From: Alphaproteobacteria bacterium
GTDB taxonomy: Bacteria; Pseudomonadota; Alphaproteobacteria; CAAGCB01; CAG-977
DNA length: 64,000 bases
NCBI GenBank assembly: GCA_017480385.1
Contig: JAFVAT010000005.1
Coordinates: forward strand, 21,205-85,204
Reading direction: 5' to 3'
Below are positions 45,646 through 55,075 of this stretch, one piece after another; positions within the stretch are counted from its first letter, which is position 1; every line of letters begins with the position of its first letter. Under the pieces are notes generated by a model. The model had not been told where the DNA came from. It was given only the letters and a program-made list of their open reading frames with translations, and searched no databases. The position numbers and the translations under genes are program-made.

Positions 45646-46150
45646 GTGTTTTCCTTTCTCAAAAATATGACAGTTTGATTAGGTTATACAAAACTGTTCC
45701 AATTGCAAACAGATTCTTGTTCCCGCCGGCTAAAAATACACTTTAAAAATGCATCGAAATGAAAAGGCCGTAAAAGGCACAGAACAGCTTGAAACATAAA
45801 AAGATTTGCATCCCCGCATTGAATGCTTAAAAAAGTAATGCTCCGCAACACCTTAATAAAGAAAACAACTTTACAATTACATTAAAAAGACGAAGAAAAT
45901 TCTCCTTTATATGAATAATGTCCTGACGGATATTGCTCTGCCCCATTTGGATGCGGACAGCATTGCTTTCCGATTTGTCCTGCAGAAAGAATATGAAAAA
46001 ACGCCTGAACGCTTTTCCGTTTTTCCCGCTCCCTTTATTTATACGGTTCCGGTTCTGTACAGCATCAATATAAATTATGAATAAAGAAAGAGCGATCCCC
46101 GCGAAAGAGGACGGAAAAAGAAATCGCTGAAATTTTAAAATGTTAATCCC
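45646..46150. other. Intergenic stretch, no supported gene
   Basis: About 500 bp without a recognisable gene. A 57-codon plus-strand frame (45911-46084) lacks a ribosome binding site and similarity I can name. The promoter and operator of the MerR gene begin at 46153. Confidence 0.45.
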
Positions 46151-46152
46151 TC

Positions 46153-46181
46153 TTGAAAAGGAACGCCCAAGGGCGTATCTT
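46153..46181 (+). promoter_or_regulatory. Predicted promoter of the MerR gene, with palindrome in the spacer
   Basis: TTGAAA (46153-46158), a 17-bp spacer and TATCTT (46176-46181). The spacer holds a perfect palindrome, ACGCCC-AA-GGGCGT (46163-46176), the place where MerR-family regulators usually bind. Confidence 0.6.
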
Positions 46182-46192
46182 TCTTTTAAGAT

Positions 46193-46208
46193 TTAAAGTG
46201 AACTTTAA
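46193..46208 (+). promoter_or_regulatory. Palindrome TTAAAGT-GA-ACTTTAA before the MerR gene
   Basis: A perfect 7-2-7 inverted repeat just before the ribosome binding site (AGAAAGGA) of the MerR gene. It may be an operator or may shape the 5' leader. Confidence 0.45.
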
Positions 46209-46222
46209 GAAAGGATACTTTT

Positions 46223-46705
46223 ATGCTGTACACGATCGGCGATGTTTCGGAACGAACGGGCCTGCCCGCTCCGACCCTGCGTTATTATGATAAAGAGGGA
46301 TTGCTGCCCTTTGTCAACCGCGGCAGCGGAGGAATCCGCAAGTTTCAGGAAACGGATTTGGAATGGCTGCGCCTGATTGAATGTCTGAAAGCCAGCGGTT
46401 TGCAGATCAAAGACATCAAGCGTTACATCGATTTGTTTATTCAAGGGGATTCGACCATTGAAGAGCGCCGTCAGATGTTTTACGCCCAAAAGGAAAATGT
46501 CGAACGCGAAATCAAGATGCTGCAGAGCACGCTTGACCTACTGACCTATAAATGCTGGTTTTATGATATGGCTGTCGAATTAGGCAGTACGGAAGCGGTT
46601 AAAAATTTAACGGAAGAGCAGCTGCCGCCGCACATCAAAAAAATCAAAGCAAAGATGAACAAAGTTCAATATGCCACCAAAAAGAAAAAAGATTGCGCAG
46701 CTTAA
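46223..46705 (+). CDS. MerR family transcriptional regulator
   Basis: This 160-residue protein has a winged HTH at the N-terminus: YTIGDVSERTGLPAPTLRYYDKEGLLPFVNRGSGGIRKF, then a dimerisation coiled-coil from about 75 to 115 (ERRQMFYAQKENVEREIKMLQSTLDLL). There is no metal-binding Cys pattern like MerR itself; it is closest to the stress/multidrug-type YyaN/AdhR members. The C-terminus is lysine-rich. It is 18 bp before the uridine phosphorylase gene and probably controls that transcript. Confidence 0.9.
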   Translation: MLYTIGDVSERTGLPAPTLRYYDKEGLLPFVNRGSGGIRKFQETDLEWLRLIECLKASGLQIKDIKRYIDLFIQGDSTIEERRQMFYAQKENVEREIKMLQSTLDLLTYKCWFYDMAVELGSTEAVKNLTEEQLPPHIKKIKAKMNKVQYATKKKKDCAA

Positions 46706-46723
46706 TGTTTCGGGAAGAAAAAG

Positions 46724-47458
46724 ATGCTTCAGCCTCATATTCGCATTGATGAAACGCACGGCGCAAAATATGCCCTGCTGCCGGGAGATCCGGCGCGTCT
46801 TGATAGAATCATTCCTTTTCTGACAGACGTTCGGGAATTGGCTTATAACCGTGAATACCGCAGCATTTCAGGCATATACAAAAACGTCAAAGTATTGGCC
46901 ATTTCCACCGGCATCGGAGGGTGTTCCGCGGGCATCGCCGTAGAGGAACTGGCGCGCACCGGCATTCGAGCGATGATCCGAATCGGTTCCTGCGGCGCGA
47001 TGCAGCCCGGAATCGGCTTGGGCGATTTAATTTTAGCCGCCGGAGCCGTACGAGATGACGGCGCTTCGCAGGCTTATGTTGATCTGCGCTTTCCTGCCAT
47101 AGCGGATACGGCTTTGCTGAACGCGTGTCTGACAGCCGCCCGTCAAAACGGTTTTGCGCATCACGTCGGCATCATTCACAGTCATGAAAGCTTTTATATT
47201 GACGACAACGAGGAACAAAAGAAATTCTGGGCGAAACGCGGCGTTTTAGGCGCGGATATGGAAACCGCCGCTTTGTTCACGATCGGTCGTCTGCGCGGCG
47301 TTAAAACGGCATCGATTTTAAACAATGTTGTGATTTGCGGTACGGATACGGCAAACAGCATCGGCGGCTACGCGGACGGAAAAACGGCAACGGCTCAAGG
47401 CGAAAAGAACGAAATCCAAACCGCTTTGAAAGCCTTTGTCCTGTTGGAAAACCAATAA
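46724..47458 (+). CDS. udp: Uridine phosphorylase-like nucleoside phosphorylase
   Basis: This 244-residue protein has the PNP_UDP_1 pattern: ALLPGDPARLDRIIPFLTDV, ISTGIGGCSAGIAVEELARTGIRAMIRIGSCGAMQ and VLGADMETAALFTIGRLRGVKTASIL. It splits uridine or a related nucleoside with phosphate for salvage. The exact nucleoside is not certain. It is probably co-transcribed with the MerR gene. Confidence 0.88.
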   Translation: MLQPHIRIDETHGAKYALLPGDPARLDRIIPFLTDVRELAYNREYRSISGIYKNVKVLAISTGIGGCSAGIAVEELARTGIRAMIRIGSCGAMQPGIGLGDLILAAGAVRDDGASQAYVDLRFPAIADTALLNACLTAARQNGFAHHVGIIHSHESFYIDDNEEQKKFWAKRGVLGADMETAALFTIGRLRGVKTASILNNVVICGTDTANSIGGYADGKTATAQGEKNEIQTALKAFVLLENQ

Positions 47459-47510
47459 AATCGACCGCGGCAAAAAACTTCGGCGTTTCGGCCAAGGGCT
47501 TTTTTATGGC

Positions 47511-48572
47511 CTATCTGCTGTTCAGCCGCTTATTCAATAATATCGGAGCTAAAGCTACCGCCTTTTCCTTTTTAAGGGTGCCGGCTTTAACTGCCGCTTT
47601 AATGCGCTGCGCTCCTTTTTCAGACAAAACAGCTGGAGCAGGACCAAAACGGCGTTCCTTTAATCCGGCCATTTCTTCACTGACCGCATACACAGGCAAT
47701 CCCGCAACAACATCGGAAACGTCCGCCCCTGTCTTTTTCCCGCACTCTTCAATATGCTTTTTCACCCATTGCGCCGTATACGAAGACATGCCTGCGCGTT
47801 CGGGCGTTTTCAATGCGCCCGGATCGGAAAAATACATGCCGCCCTGAAACGAACAAATAGCCCGCATGCCCGCTTCGGTATTCAAATCAGAATAACCGCC
47901 GCTTTTATTCAGCGCATAAAAGCCCTGACTCAGCGGCATCATAATATGATCTTCCTCATACGCCATTTTGCGCGGTGTGTTGTCATACCACTTCAAGGCA
48001 CACTGTGTCATCGCTTCCTGCTGCGGTTCGCCTTTCTCTAAATTCTGCTCATAAGCTTCTGTCATATCGGTATAGTCACGGCGCGCCATACTGACGGGCA
48101 TATAATCCCCTTTCTGCAGCAATTCCTCTGCCACAACGATCGAGGCCGTCACCGCATCTGCCTCCATTAATCGCTTGTGCGGCACCAAAGAGGACAGAGA
48201 ACATTCCGGCATATAACCGGCGATCGCTCCGCGACCGATTTGGCCGGCATGCCGTCCCTCATGCGCCAAAGTCAGAACCAATACATCTTCCGACATGCGG
48301 GAAGATAAAACGATTTCTTTTTGACGACCACGGCAGACGCCCTTTGTTGTTCGGCCCAAATCGTCCATGCGCAGCGTATAGCCCAAAGCGCAGGCGTCCT
48401 CTAAAATCTCGCGTCCAAAATCGCTTTCGGCAACACGGTTAATCAAGGAAGTCATCACAGCCGTTTGTTCTTCGGAACCAATCATCTTGAATGGAACCGT
48501 CGGTTTTTCCTGAACGGAAACAGCATCGGAAACCGTCTGTTCCGACGGCATTGCAAAAGTTTCCCGAATCAT
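47511..48572 (-). CDS. Putative zinc metallopeptidase, DUF6782-like (paralogue B)
   Basis: This 353-residue protein has ESDFGREILEDACALGYTLRM (about 49-69), then the zincin motif LAHEGRHAGQ with HExxH at 104-108, and LMEADAVTA with Glu137 as the likely third ligand. The later blocks LKWYDNTPRK and a Cys-G-Y-F-like segment match paralogues A, C and D. The C-terminus ALAPILLNKRLNSR fits the shared tail. There is no signal peptide. AAGGAAGG precedes the start; the promoter is at 48626-48653. Confidence 0.77.
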   Translation of the reverse strand: MIRETFAMPSEQTVSDAVSVQEKPTVPFKMIGSEEQTAVMTSLINRVAESDFGREILEDACALGYTLRMDDLGRTTKGVCRGRQKEIVLSSRMSEDVLVLTLAHEGRHAGQIGRGAIAGYMPECSLSSLVPHKRLMEADAVTASIVVAEELLQKGDYMPVSMARRDYTDMTEAYEQNLEKGEPQQEAMTQCALKWYDNTPRKMAYEEDHIMMPLSQGFYALNKSGGYSDLNTEAGMRAICSFQGGMYFSDPGALKTPERAGMSSYTAQWVKKHIEECGKKTGADVSDVVAGLPVYAVSEEMAGLKERRFGPAPAVLSEKGAQRIKAAVKAGTLKKEKAVALAPILLNKRLNSR

Positions 48573-48625
48573 ATTTGCCTTCCTTAAAAATTTTTTTTAA
48601 ACAGCCTTAAAAAGAGGTCTGTCCT

Positions 48626-48653
48626 TTTATAGCACTTTCATTCTTTTTTACAA
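48626..48653 (-). promoter_or_regulatory. Predicted promoter of zincin paralogue B
   Basis: On the minus strand TTGTAA (48653-48648), a 16-bp spacer and TATAAA (48631-48626). Confidence 0.55.
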
Positions 48654-48710
48654 CCCGTTTTCCCAAAAAAGCGGTTTCGGCCCGACTGTTTCTTTCCTGA
48701 TCAGCAAAAA

Positions 48711-48727
48711 GCCCCCGCTGCGGCGGA
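48711..48727 (-). terminator. Terminator of the RND efflux operon
   Basis: On the minus strand GCCTCCGC pairs with GCGGGGGC (one G-T pair) and is followed by TTTTT. Confidence 0.75.
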
Positions 48728-48749
48728 GGCCCCTTGATCCGTTCCTTTT

Positions 48750-51700
48750 TCAGAACTTGCCGACAGAGCGGTATAAGTTCGCTTTGCAGATCAGCACTGT
48801 ATAAAAGGAAGTGATTAATTCTTGTCTGGCAGAGGCCAGCTGCGCCTGCACCGTCAGCAGGTTCAGCAGCGTTTCCTTGCCCGCCTGATAGGAAGCACGG
48901 GAAACGCGTTCGTTTTCCTCCGCGCTTTTCAGCACGTCCTGATTAATCGTATAGGACGCCAACGCCGTCTGATAGTCCTGATAAGCAGACCAGACTTCGT
49001 TTTTGACCATATCTTCCGTGCTTTTTTTCGCATAAATCGCCTGCTGATAGTCATAGCGAGCCTTAGCCACGTTATACATCTGCGAAAAGCCTTCAAACAG
49101 CGGCACATTCAGCGCCAGTCCCGCTTCGCCGCCGTACACATACGGATAGCCGTCCTTAAAGGGATTTGTGTTGTGCCACCTGTCCGCATAGGACGCATTC
49201 GCGAACAAAGCCAATGTCGGCCCCATTTCCGATTTTGCCGCCGTAATGCCTTCTTTGGCCGCCTGTTTGGATTTATCCGCGCTTTTCAGTTCCGGACGCA
49301 GGTTCAAAGCCGTTTTTATCAGTTCATATACAGACAAATTCTGCTGCAAAGCGGTAGACGCGCTGTCCTTTTTCGGCGTAACCAGATTGAACTTCGTTTC
49401 CGGCGGCAAATTCAGTAATCGCGCCAGATTTGCCTGATTTTTCTCAATCGTATTTTTTGCCGCCGTCACCGCCAGCTGCGAACGCAGATAAGTCGTCTTT
49501 GCCAGCAGCAAATCTGAAGTTGCCGCTTTGCCGACCTTGTATTTTTTCTCTGTTTCCTCATACGATTTTTTATAAGAGGCCACGCTTGTTTCCGCGCTTT
49601 TCAGAACTTCCCGCGCACTCAGCAAATCAAGATACGCACTGTTAATGCCCAAAACAATATCGTGCAGGGCCGCGTTATACCCGAAAGACGCCGCTTCCAT
49701 ATACGCGCGCATCATCTCCGTTCCTGCCGACCGGCCCCCGAAATCCAGCAGCAGCCAGTTCAGCGCAACATTGACTGCATACGACCGATTCTTCATTTTT
49801 TTGGCAATATCCGCAGCAGGCAGATTATATTCGCCTTTATAATTCGCGGCGGAAATCGTGCCATTCAGCTCTACCGTCGGCAAATAAGAGGCTTTTGACG
49901 CCCCTAAAGCGGCCTCCGATGACTTGACCGCCATATAGCTGCGATTCAGATCGGGGTTATTGCAGATACCGATCTGGATCAGGTCCGTCAATCCGATTTT
50001 GCCCTTGCCGACAGAAGCATCAACGCACCCTTCCGGGGCTTTCTGCGAATAAACAGACATCGGATCCATTGCCTGTGCCTGTGCCGCCGTTAAAACAGCG
50101 GCGATCACCAAAGCGGCTTTTTTCATTTTTTTGCCCTTCTTTCCACATATTTTTTCAGTCAGCGTCTGCACCAGTACATACAACAAAGGAATCATGAACA
50201 ATCCGCCGACCGTACCGACCAACATACCCCAAAACACCGGTGTGCCGATCGCCTGACGGCTATTTGCGCCGGCTCCTGTCGCAAACAGCATCGGCACCAC
50301 GCCCAGAACGAACGTCAGCGCCGTCATCAAAACGGGACGGAACCGTTCACGCAAAGCATGCAGAGCCGCCTGCGGTATCGATCTGTTCTTTGCATGCGCA
50401 TCGCGCGCAAATTCAACAATCAGAATGGCATTTTTGCTCGACAAACCAACCAGCAGCACAATCCCCAGCTGGCCGTAAATCGACAGCGGCAGTCCCGTCA
50501 TCAGCATGCCGGCGACGGCCCCCGCAGAAGCGATCGCAACGCTCATCAAAACGGGCAGAGGTAATGTCCAGCTTTCATACTGCGATACCAAAAACAGGTA
50601 GGCGAAAATCACCGCCAGAGCGACCAGCCAGCCGAGCTGCCCTTGATTGTTCTTTTCCTGAAAGCTCATGCCCGACCATTCAAACGAAAAATCATCGGGG
50701 AAAGACTGAATGATCTTTTCCGTTTCAGCCATTGCGTCACCCGTACTGATCGCCGGATTTTGGTTCGCCGTAATCGTCGCGTTCGGATATTGGTTGTAAC
50801 GGGTGATCACGCGCGGCGACATGATCTTGGTCAAGGAAACCAAAGCCCCTAAAGGCACCATTTCTCCTTTGACGGAAGGAACATAAATGTCTTTCATGCT
50901 TTCGATATCGGCGCGGTATTTCGCGTCCGACTGCACCATTACTTTGTTGACCTGAGTGCCGAAGTTAATATCGTTGACGTACATCGATCCCAAATAGGCT
51001 TCCAAAGTCGCATACAGATTGCCTAGAGGAACATTCAGCGATTCCGCTTTTTCACGGTTGATTTCAATGAAAACCGCCGGCGTTTCAGCCGTAAATGTCG
51101 TATAGGCGAACTGAAACGCCCTGTTCGTATTCAAGGCGCCCAGCAGCTTCTTTGTCTGCGCGTCCAGCTTAGTATAATCCAGTCCGGAAATCATCTGGAA
51201 CCGGATATCCATACCCCCTTGGTTGCCTAAACCGTTAATCGGCGGAAATTCAAACAGGAATAACTTAGCTTCAGGAATCTCGTTATTCAGAATCTCCTGC
51301 ATCTTGTTCTTTAAAACCGTCGAATACAATTTGGGATTCTTACGCTTGGCCCAATCCTCCAAATCAACGATGAACATGCCTGCGTTTTCCGCACGACCGG
51401 CCAGAATACTGACGCCGACAACCCCCATTGTACCGCGGACACCTTCCTGCTTTTGAACAATTTCCGTAATTTTTTCAACAACTTCTCGCGTTCGGTTATA
51501 GGACGCACCTTCCGGCAGGTCAACGTTGATAATGTAAGCGCCCTGATCTTCATTCGGAATAAAGGACGTGCCGCTGAGCTTGAACAAAGCGCCGTTAATC
51601 AAAACGATGACACCGAACAGCAGCGCGATCACGCTGATCCGGCGAGCGAACAAAGCCGCCATGCGCGCATACCCGTTCGCCGAAGAATTGACCAGTTTGT

Positions 51701-53231
51701 TGAACCATGCCAGCGGCCCTTTTTCAGCAGGTTGGTACGGTTTTAAAATATTCGCGCACAGAACCGGAGACAAAGTCAAAGCATTGATCGCCGAAAACAC
51801 CAGAGCCGTACTGATCGTGATTGCAAACTGCTGATAAATTCTGCCGGTAATGCCGCTCATGCACGCGATCGGAACAAAGATTGCGACCATGACCAGCGTT
51901 GCGGCAACCAACGCGCCAGAGACTTCTTTCATCGTCTGGCGGGTAGCAGCCAAAGGCGGCAACTTTTCCACATTCATCAGATAGGAAACGCGTTCGACGA
52001 CAACAATTGCATCGTCCACGACCGACCCGATTGCCAAAACCAGCCCGAACAACGTGAACATATTAATGCTGTACCCCAACGCCATCATTACGGCAAAGGT
52101 CGCCAGCAAAGAAACCGGAATTGCAATCGACGGGACCAGAGTCGTGCGCCAATTCTGCAAAAACAGCCAGCACACGAAAACGACCAGAACAAACGTTTCG
52201 ATCAGCGTTTCAACAACTTCTTTTATTGAAGAATTAATGTAGTTTGTCGAATCATAGTTGAAAATATAAGAGATATCCTCGGGCTGATGAGCTTCCAAAC
52301 GTTTCAGCTCGGCGCGCACCCGCTGCATGGCATCAATCGCGTTCGCGCCCGAAGATAATTTGATCATCAGCGTTGCTGCCGGAACGCCATTATGAAACGC
52401 GTCGATTCCGTATGTTTCGCGACCGTATTCGACCCGCGCTATATCTTTCAGACGAACCAAACCGCCATGCTCGGCCGTTCGAACAATAATTTCCTTAAAA
52501 TCCTCGACTTCGTTAATGCGCCCCGTTGTTTTCAGCGGGTAAACCATTTGCGCTTTATCGTCCGGCGCGGCGCCCAGTTTGCCCAAAGAAGGCTGATAGT
52601 TCTGTGAAGAAATGGCCTGACGCACGTCTCCCGCCGTAATATTCAGCGATGCCATTTTATCCGAATTCAGCCATACTCGCATGGAAGAACTGGCGGCATA
52701 AACGTCAACGCCTCCGACGCCGTCCACACGCGCCAAAGCGTCTTTGACGTTGTCGATCACATAATCGGACAGCCGAAGATTATCAACTGTTTTATTTGGT
52801 GATATAAAAGAAACAACTCCCAGAATATTCGTTGATTCACGGGTTACCGTCACCCCTTGCCGCGTGACTTCCGAAGGCAGCGAGGCCGTCGCGATCTGCA
52901 CGCGGTTCTGAACTTTGACCTGCGCCATATCGGGATCAACCCCCGTTTTAAATGTCACCGTCAGCGTATATGTCGTGTCTTCCGAAGACGATTCCATGTA
53001 CAGCATGTCTTCAACGCCGTTGACTTCCTTTTCAATGGGAATAGCAACCGTTTTGGCGATCACGTCAGCCGAAGCCCCCGGATACATCGCCGACACCGTC
53101 ACGACCGGCGGCGTGATTTCAGGATACAGGGCAATCGGCAGCGTTTTCAGCGCAACACCGCCGGCCAAACACATCACAATGGCGATAACGACCGCAAAAC
53201 GCGGACGCTTTAAGAAAAATTCAGAAAACAT
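48750..53231 (-). CDS. RND efflux permease and TolC-like outer-membrane factor in one reading frame
   Basis: The frame encodes 1493 residues. Residues 1-1035 are a full AcrB/MexB-type permease, with RPRFAVVIAIVMCLAGGVAL, YPGASADVIAKTVAIPIE and the proton-relay VDDAIVVVE in TM4. Residues 1036-1493 are a TolC-family factor with its own signal peptide MKKAALVIAAVLTAAQAQA and a ribosome binding site (GAAGGG) before ATG 50126. There is no stop between them. Removing one A from the A7 run (50126-50132, minus strand) would end the permease at TGA overlapping that ATG as ATGA. So it is either a real fusion, a slippage site or a sequence error. Confidence 0.88.
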   Translation of the reverse strand: MFSEFFLKRPRFAVVIAIVMCLAGGVALKTLPIALYPEITPPVVTVSAMYPGASADVIAKTVAIPIEKEVNGVEDMLYMESSSEDTTYTLTVTFKTGVDPDMAQVKVQNRVQIATASLPSEVTRQGVTVTRESTNILGVVSFISPNKTVDNLRLSDYVIDNVKDALARVDGVGGVDVYAASSSMRVWLNSDKMASLNITAGDVRQAISSQNYQPSLGKLGAAPDDKAQMVYPLKTTGRINEVEDFKEIIVRTAEHGGLVRLKDIARVEYGRETYGIDAFHNGVPAATLMIKLSSGANAIDAMQRVRAELKRLEAHQPEDISYIFNYDSTNYINSSIKEVVETLIETFVLVVFVCWLFLQNWRTTLVPSIAIPVSLLATFAVMMALGYSINMFTLFGLVLAIGSVVDDAIVVVERVSYLMNVEKLPPLAATRQTMKEVSGALVAATLVMVAIFVPIACMSGITGRIYQQFAITISTALVFSAINALTLSPVLCANILKPYQPAEKGPLAWFNKLVNSSANGYARMAALFARRISVIALLFGVIVLINGALFKLSGTSFIPNEDQGAYIINVDLPEGASYNRTREVVEKITEIVQKQEGVRGTMGVVGVSILAGRAENAGMFIVDLEDWAKRKNPKLYSTVLKNKMQEILNNEIPEAKLFLFEFPPINGLGNQGGMDIRFQMISGLDYTKLDAQTKKLLGALNTNRAFQFAYTTFTAETPAVFIEINREKAESLNVPLGNLYATLEAYLGSMYVNDINFGTQVNKVMVQSDAKYRADIESMKDIYVPSVKGEMVPLGALVSLTKIMSPRVITRYNQYPNATITANQNPAISTGDAMAETEKIIQSFPDDFSFEWSGMSFQEKNNQGQLGWLVALAVIFAYLFLVSQYESWTLPLPVLMSVAIASAGAVAGMLMTGLPLSIYGQLGIVLLVGLSSKNAILIVEFARDAHAKNRSIPQAALHALRERFRPVLMTALTFVLGVVPMLFATGAGANSRQAIGTPVFWGMLVGTVGGLFMIPLLYVLVQTLTEKICGKKGKKMKKAALVIAAVLTAAQAQAMDPMSVYSQKAPEGCVDASVGKGKIGLTDLIQIGICNNPDLNRSYMAVKSSEAALGASKASYLPTVELNGTISAANYKGEYNLPAADIAKKMKNRSYAVNVALNWLLLDFGGRSAGTEMMRAYMEAASFGYNAALHDIVLGINSAYLDLLSAREVLKSAETSVASYKKSYEETEKKYKVGKAATSDLLLAKTTYLRSQLAVTAAKNTIEKNQANLARLLNLPPETKFNLVTPKKDSASTALQQNLSVYELIKTALNLRPELKSADKSKQAAKEGITAAKSEMGPTLALFANASYADRWHNTNPFKDGYPYVYGGEAGLALNVPLFEGFSQMYNVAKARYDYQQAIYAKKSTEDMVKNEVWSAYQDYQTALASYTINQDVLKSAEENERVSRASYQAGKETLLNLLTVQAQLASARQELITSFYTVLICKANLYRSVGKF

Positions 53232-53242
53232 TCCCGCCCCTC

Positions 53243-54385
53243 TTATTTTACAAAACTTTGTCTGACTTCAGACCCGTTTTCGACTTTCTGGATCCCCTGA
53301 ACAATAATGCGCGTCCCGGCGCTCACCCCGTCAATAATGACAGTGCGCCCGTTCTCCGTATTGCCGGTTTTAACATAGGCTTTCTGCGCTTTATTCTCCG
53401 CATTTACCGTATAAACGAACACTCCCTGCTGATCCTGAATAATCGCTTCCTGAGGAACCAAAACGGCAGGCTTGTCCTTTTCCAATTGAACGACCACATC
53501 AACATGGTTCCCCGGCAGCAGCAGCTTGTCCGCGTTTTCCACATCGATATAGGCCGCAACCGTTGCCGTTGCCGGATTGATTTCGCTGTCGAAAAAAGTC
53601 TTCAGCGGCTTGACCGGAATAACGGATTCATCAGGCAGAATAATTTTAACATTTTCCGCAAAGGAGCCCTCTTTTGCCTGCAGCCTGACAGCCTCCAGCC
53701 GATCACGATCCGTCACGGAAAAAGACACACGAATCGGCGACACCTGCACAATGCGCGCCATAGGACGCCCGGACATATCGATATAGTTGCCTTTCGTCAT
53801 CAATGCCTTACCGATATAGCCGTCAATCGGCGAAACGATCTTTGTATAGCCCAAATTGATTTTGGCCAGCTCTTCATGAGCTTCTGCAGCCTTAACCGCC
53901 GCTCTTGCCTGAGCCAAAGCACTTTCTGAAGCTTCGATATTGGAAGCCGTTAAGACCTTTTGCTTAAACAAGACCTGATTGCGCTTATGATCATTTTCAA
54001 TTTGCTTCAAATTGGCTTTCGTCCGCGCCACTTCCGCAGCCGCACTGATGACAGCCTCTTTATAGCGGCCCTGCTCGATAATAAACAGCGTTTGGCCCTG
54101 TTTGACAAATCCGCCTTCTTCAAACAAAATATTATTTAAATACCCTGTTGCCTGCGCTTTGACATCAACACCGTTGATCGCTTCCACCGTCGCAATATAT
54201 TTTTTCTGTGGCGAGACATTTTCTTCAGCCGCTTCCGTCGTAACGACATAGGGAACCTGCCCCTCCTGCTGATGATCCACAGCCGGCGTCAATCGCGTTT
54301 TCAATTCCCAGCCGAAAGCGACACACGCCGCCAATACAATCAACTGCAACAGCATTTTTCTTTTGCTTAAACGAACGACTTTCAT
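53243..54385 (-). CDS. RND periplasmic adaptor (AcrA/MexA family)
   Basis: From ATG 54385 (AGAGG upstream) this is a 380-residue membrane-fusion protein. One N-terminal membrane segment (LLQLIVLAACVAFGW) precedes a lipoyl half (GVDVKAQATGYLNNILFEEGGFVKQGQTLFII), an alpha-hairpin at about 95-165, a second lipoyl half (NLGYTKIVSPIDGYIGKALMTKGNYID) and a C-terminal beta-barrel. It joins the permease and outer-membrane factor, which follow 11 bp downstream. Confidence 0.93.
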   Translation of the reverse strand: MKVVRLSKRKMLLQLIVLAACVAFGWELKTRLTPAVDHQQEGQVPYVVTTEAAEENVSPQKKYIATVEAINGVDVKAQATGYLNNILFEEGGFVKQGQTLFIIEQGRYKEAVISAAAEVARTKANLKQIENDHKRNQVLFKQKVLTASNIEASESALAQARAAVKAAEAHEELAKINLGYTKIVSPIDGYIGKALMTKGNYIDMSGRPMARIVQVSPIRVSFSVTDRDRLEAVRLQAKEGSFAENVKIILPDESVIPVKPLKTFFDSEINPATATVAAYIDVENADKLLLPGNHVDVVVQLEKDKPAVLVPQEAIIQDQQGVFVYTVNAENKAQKAYVKTGNTENGRTVIIDGVSAGTRIIVQGIQKVENGSEVRQSFVK

Positions 54386-54467
54386 CAAACAACCTCTTAT
54401 AAATCCATAAAACAAAAGTTTTTGTCATTAGATAAAAGAAGCGCGTTTTTCACGCAAGAAAAAAATT

Positions 54468-54920
54468 TTATTTATCACTTTGTAATGGTTTTCTTTTTCG
54501 TTTAACAGCGATATCCACGCGCACACCGGAAGGAAGCCTGGTTTCCAATACATATAAATCGCCTGATACAAAATCGTCCTCTTCTTCCAAAGACGGCTCA
54601 TTATCCTTGATTGTCTTTACTTTTCCCGATCGCAGCACCATTCTGACGCGCAGTGCTTTGGAAATTTTATCCGAATTGACCAGTCCGGATCTTTTCCAGC
54701 GCAAAATTGTCTGGGCACTGACTCCCAATACTTTGCCGACAGCATGCATGGATAATCCCGATGCCAGTAAAGTCATCGCGAACAGCCTTTCCTCCAAAGC
54801 GTGCGCATGCATCTGTTCTGATGTAAACTGATACCCGCAGCCATGGCACCGAAAGCGCTGTTTTCCGCGGGCTTTACCGTATTTCACGATATGCTTTGCA
54901 CTGCATTTGGGACACTTCAT
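54468..54920 (-). CDS. Zinc-ribbon plus HTH protein related to IS1-type InsA, possible efflux regulator
   Basis: From ATG 54920 this is a 150-residue protein. A zinc ribbon (MKCPKCSAKHIVKYGKARGKQRFRCHGCGYQF, cysteines 3, 6, 26, 29) and an HTH (LLASGLSMHAVGKVLGVSAQTILRWKRSG) are as in InsA of IS1 and related transposases. No DDE catalytic domain follows; instead there is an acidic linker and a basic end KRKRKPLQSDK. It lies 82 bp upstream of the RND adaptor gene on the same strand and is flanked by 15-bp inverted repeats, so it may be a domesticated regulator or an element remnant. Confidence 0.7.
   Translation of the reverse strand: MKCPKCSAKHIVKYGKARGKQRFRCHGCGYQFTSEQMHAHALEERLFAMTLLASGLSMHAVGKVLGVSAQTILRWKRSGLVNSDKISKALRVRMVLRSGKVKTIKDNEPSLEEEDDFVSGDLYVLETRLPSGVRVDIAVKRKRKPLQSDK
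54473..54487. repeat. 15-bp inverted repeat, left copy
   Basis: TATCACTTTGTAATG at 54473-54487 is the exact inverted copy of 54953-54967. It overlaps the last codons of the zinc-ribbon/HTH gene and lies 88 bp upstream of the RND adaptor start. Confidence 0.8.
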
Positions 54921-54952
54921 AATAATCATTCCGATAAAAAATTGCATTTTAA

Positions 54953-54967
54953 CATTACAAAGTGATA
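54953..54967. repeat. 15-bp inverted repeat, right copy
   Basis: CATTACAAAGTGATA at 54953-54967 lies in the promoter region of the zinc-ribbon/HTH gene, 33 bp before its start codon. It pairs with 54473-54487. Confidence 0.8.
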
Positions 54968-55035
54968 CACAAAATCTGATTCAAAAAACAACTTTTTTTA
55001 ACGATTCGCCCACAAGAATCGTTTTGCAAAAAAAA

Positions 55036-55055
55036 GCCGTGCAGAAAAACACGAC
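55036..55055 (-). terminator. Terminator of tRNA-Arg
   Basis: On the minus strand GTCGTG-loop-CACGGC is followed by T8 (plus-strand A-run 55028-55035). Confidence 0.7.
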
Positions 55056-55075
55056 TGTATCAAAACAAGGCAGAA

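Noticed and set aside
45911..46084. 57-codon plus-strand frame in a long gap
   Set aside because: No ribosome binding site, no similarity I can name, and composition does not set it apart from chance.
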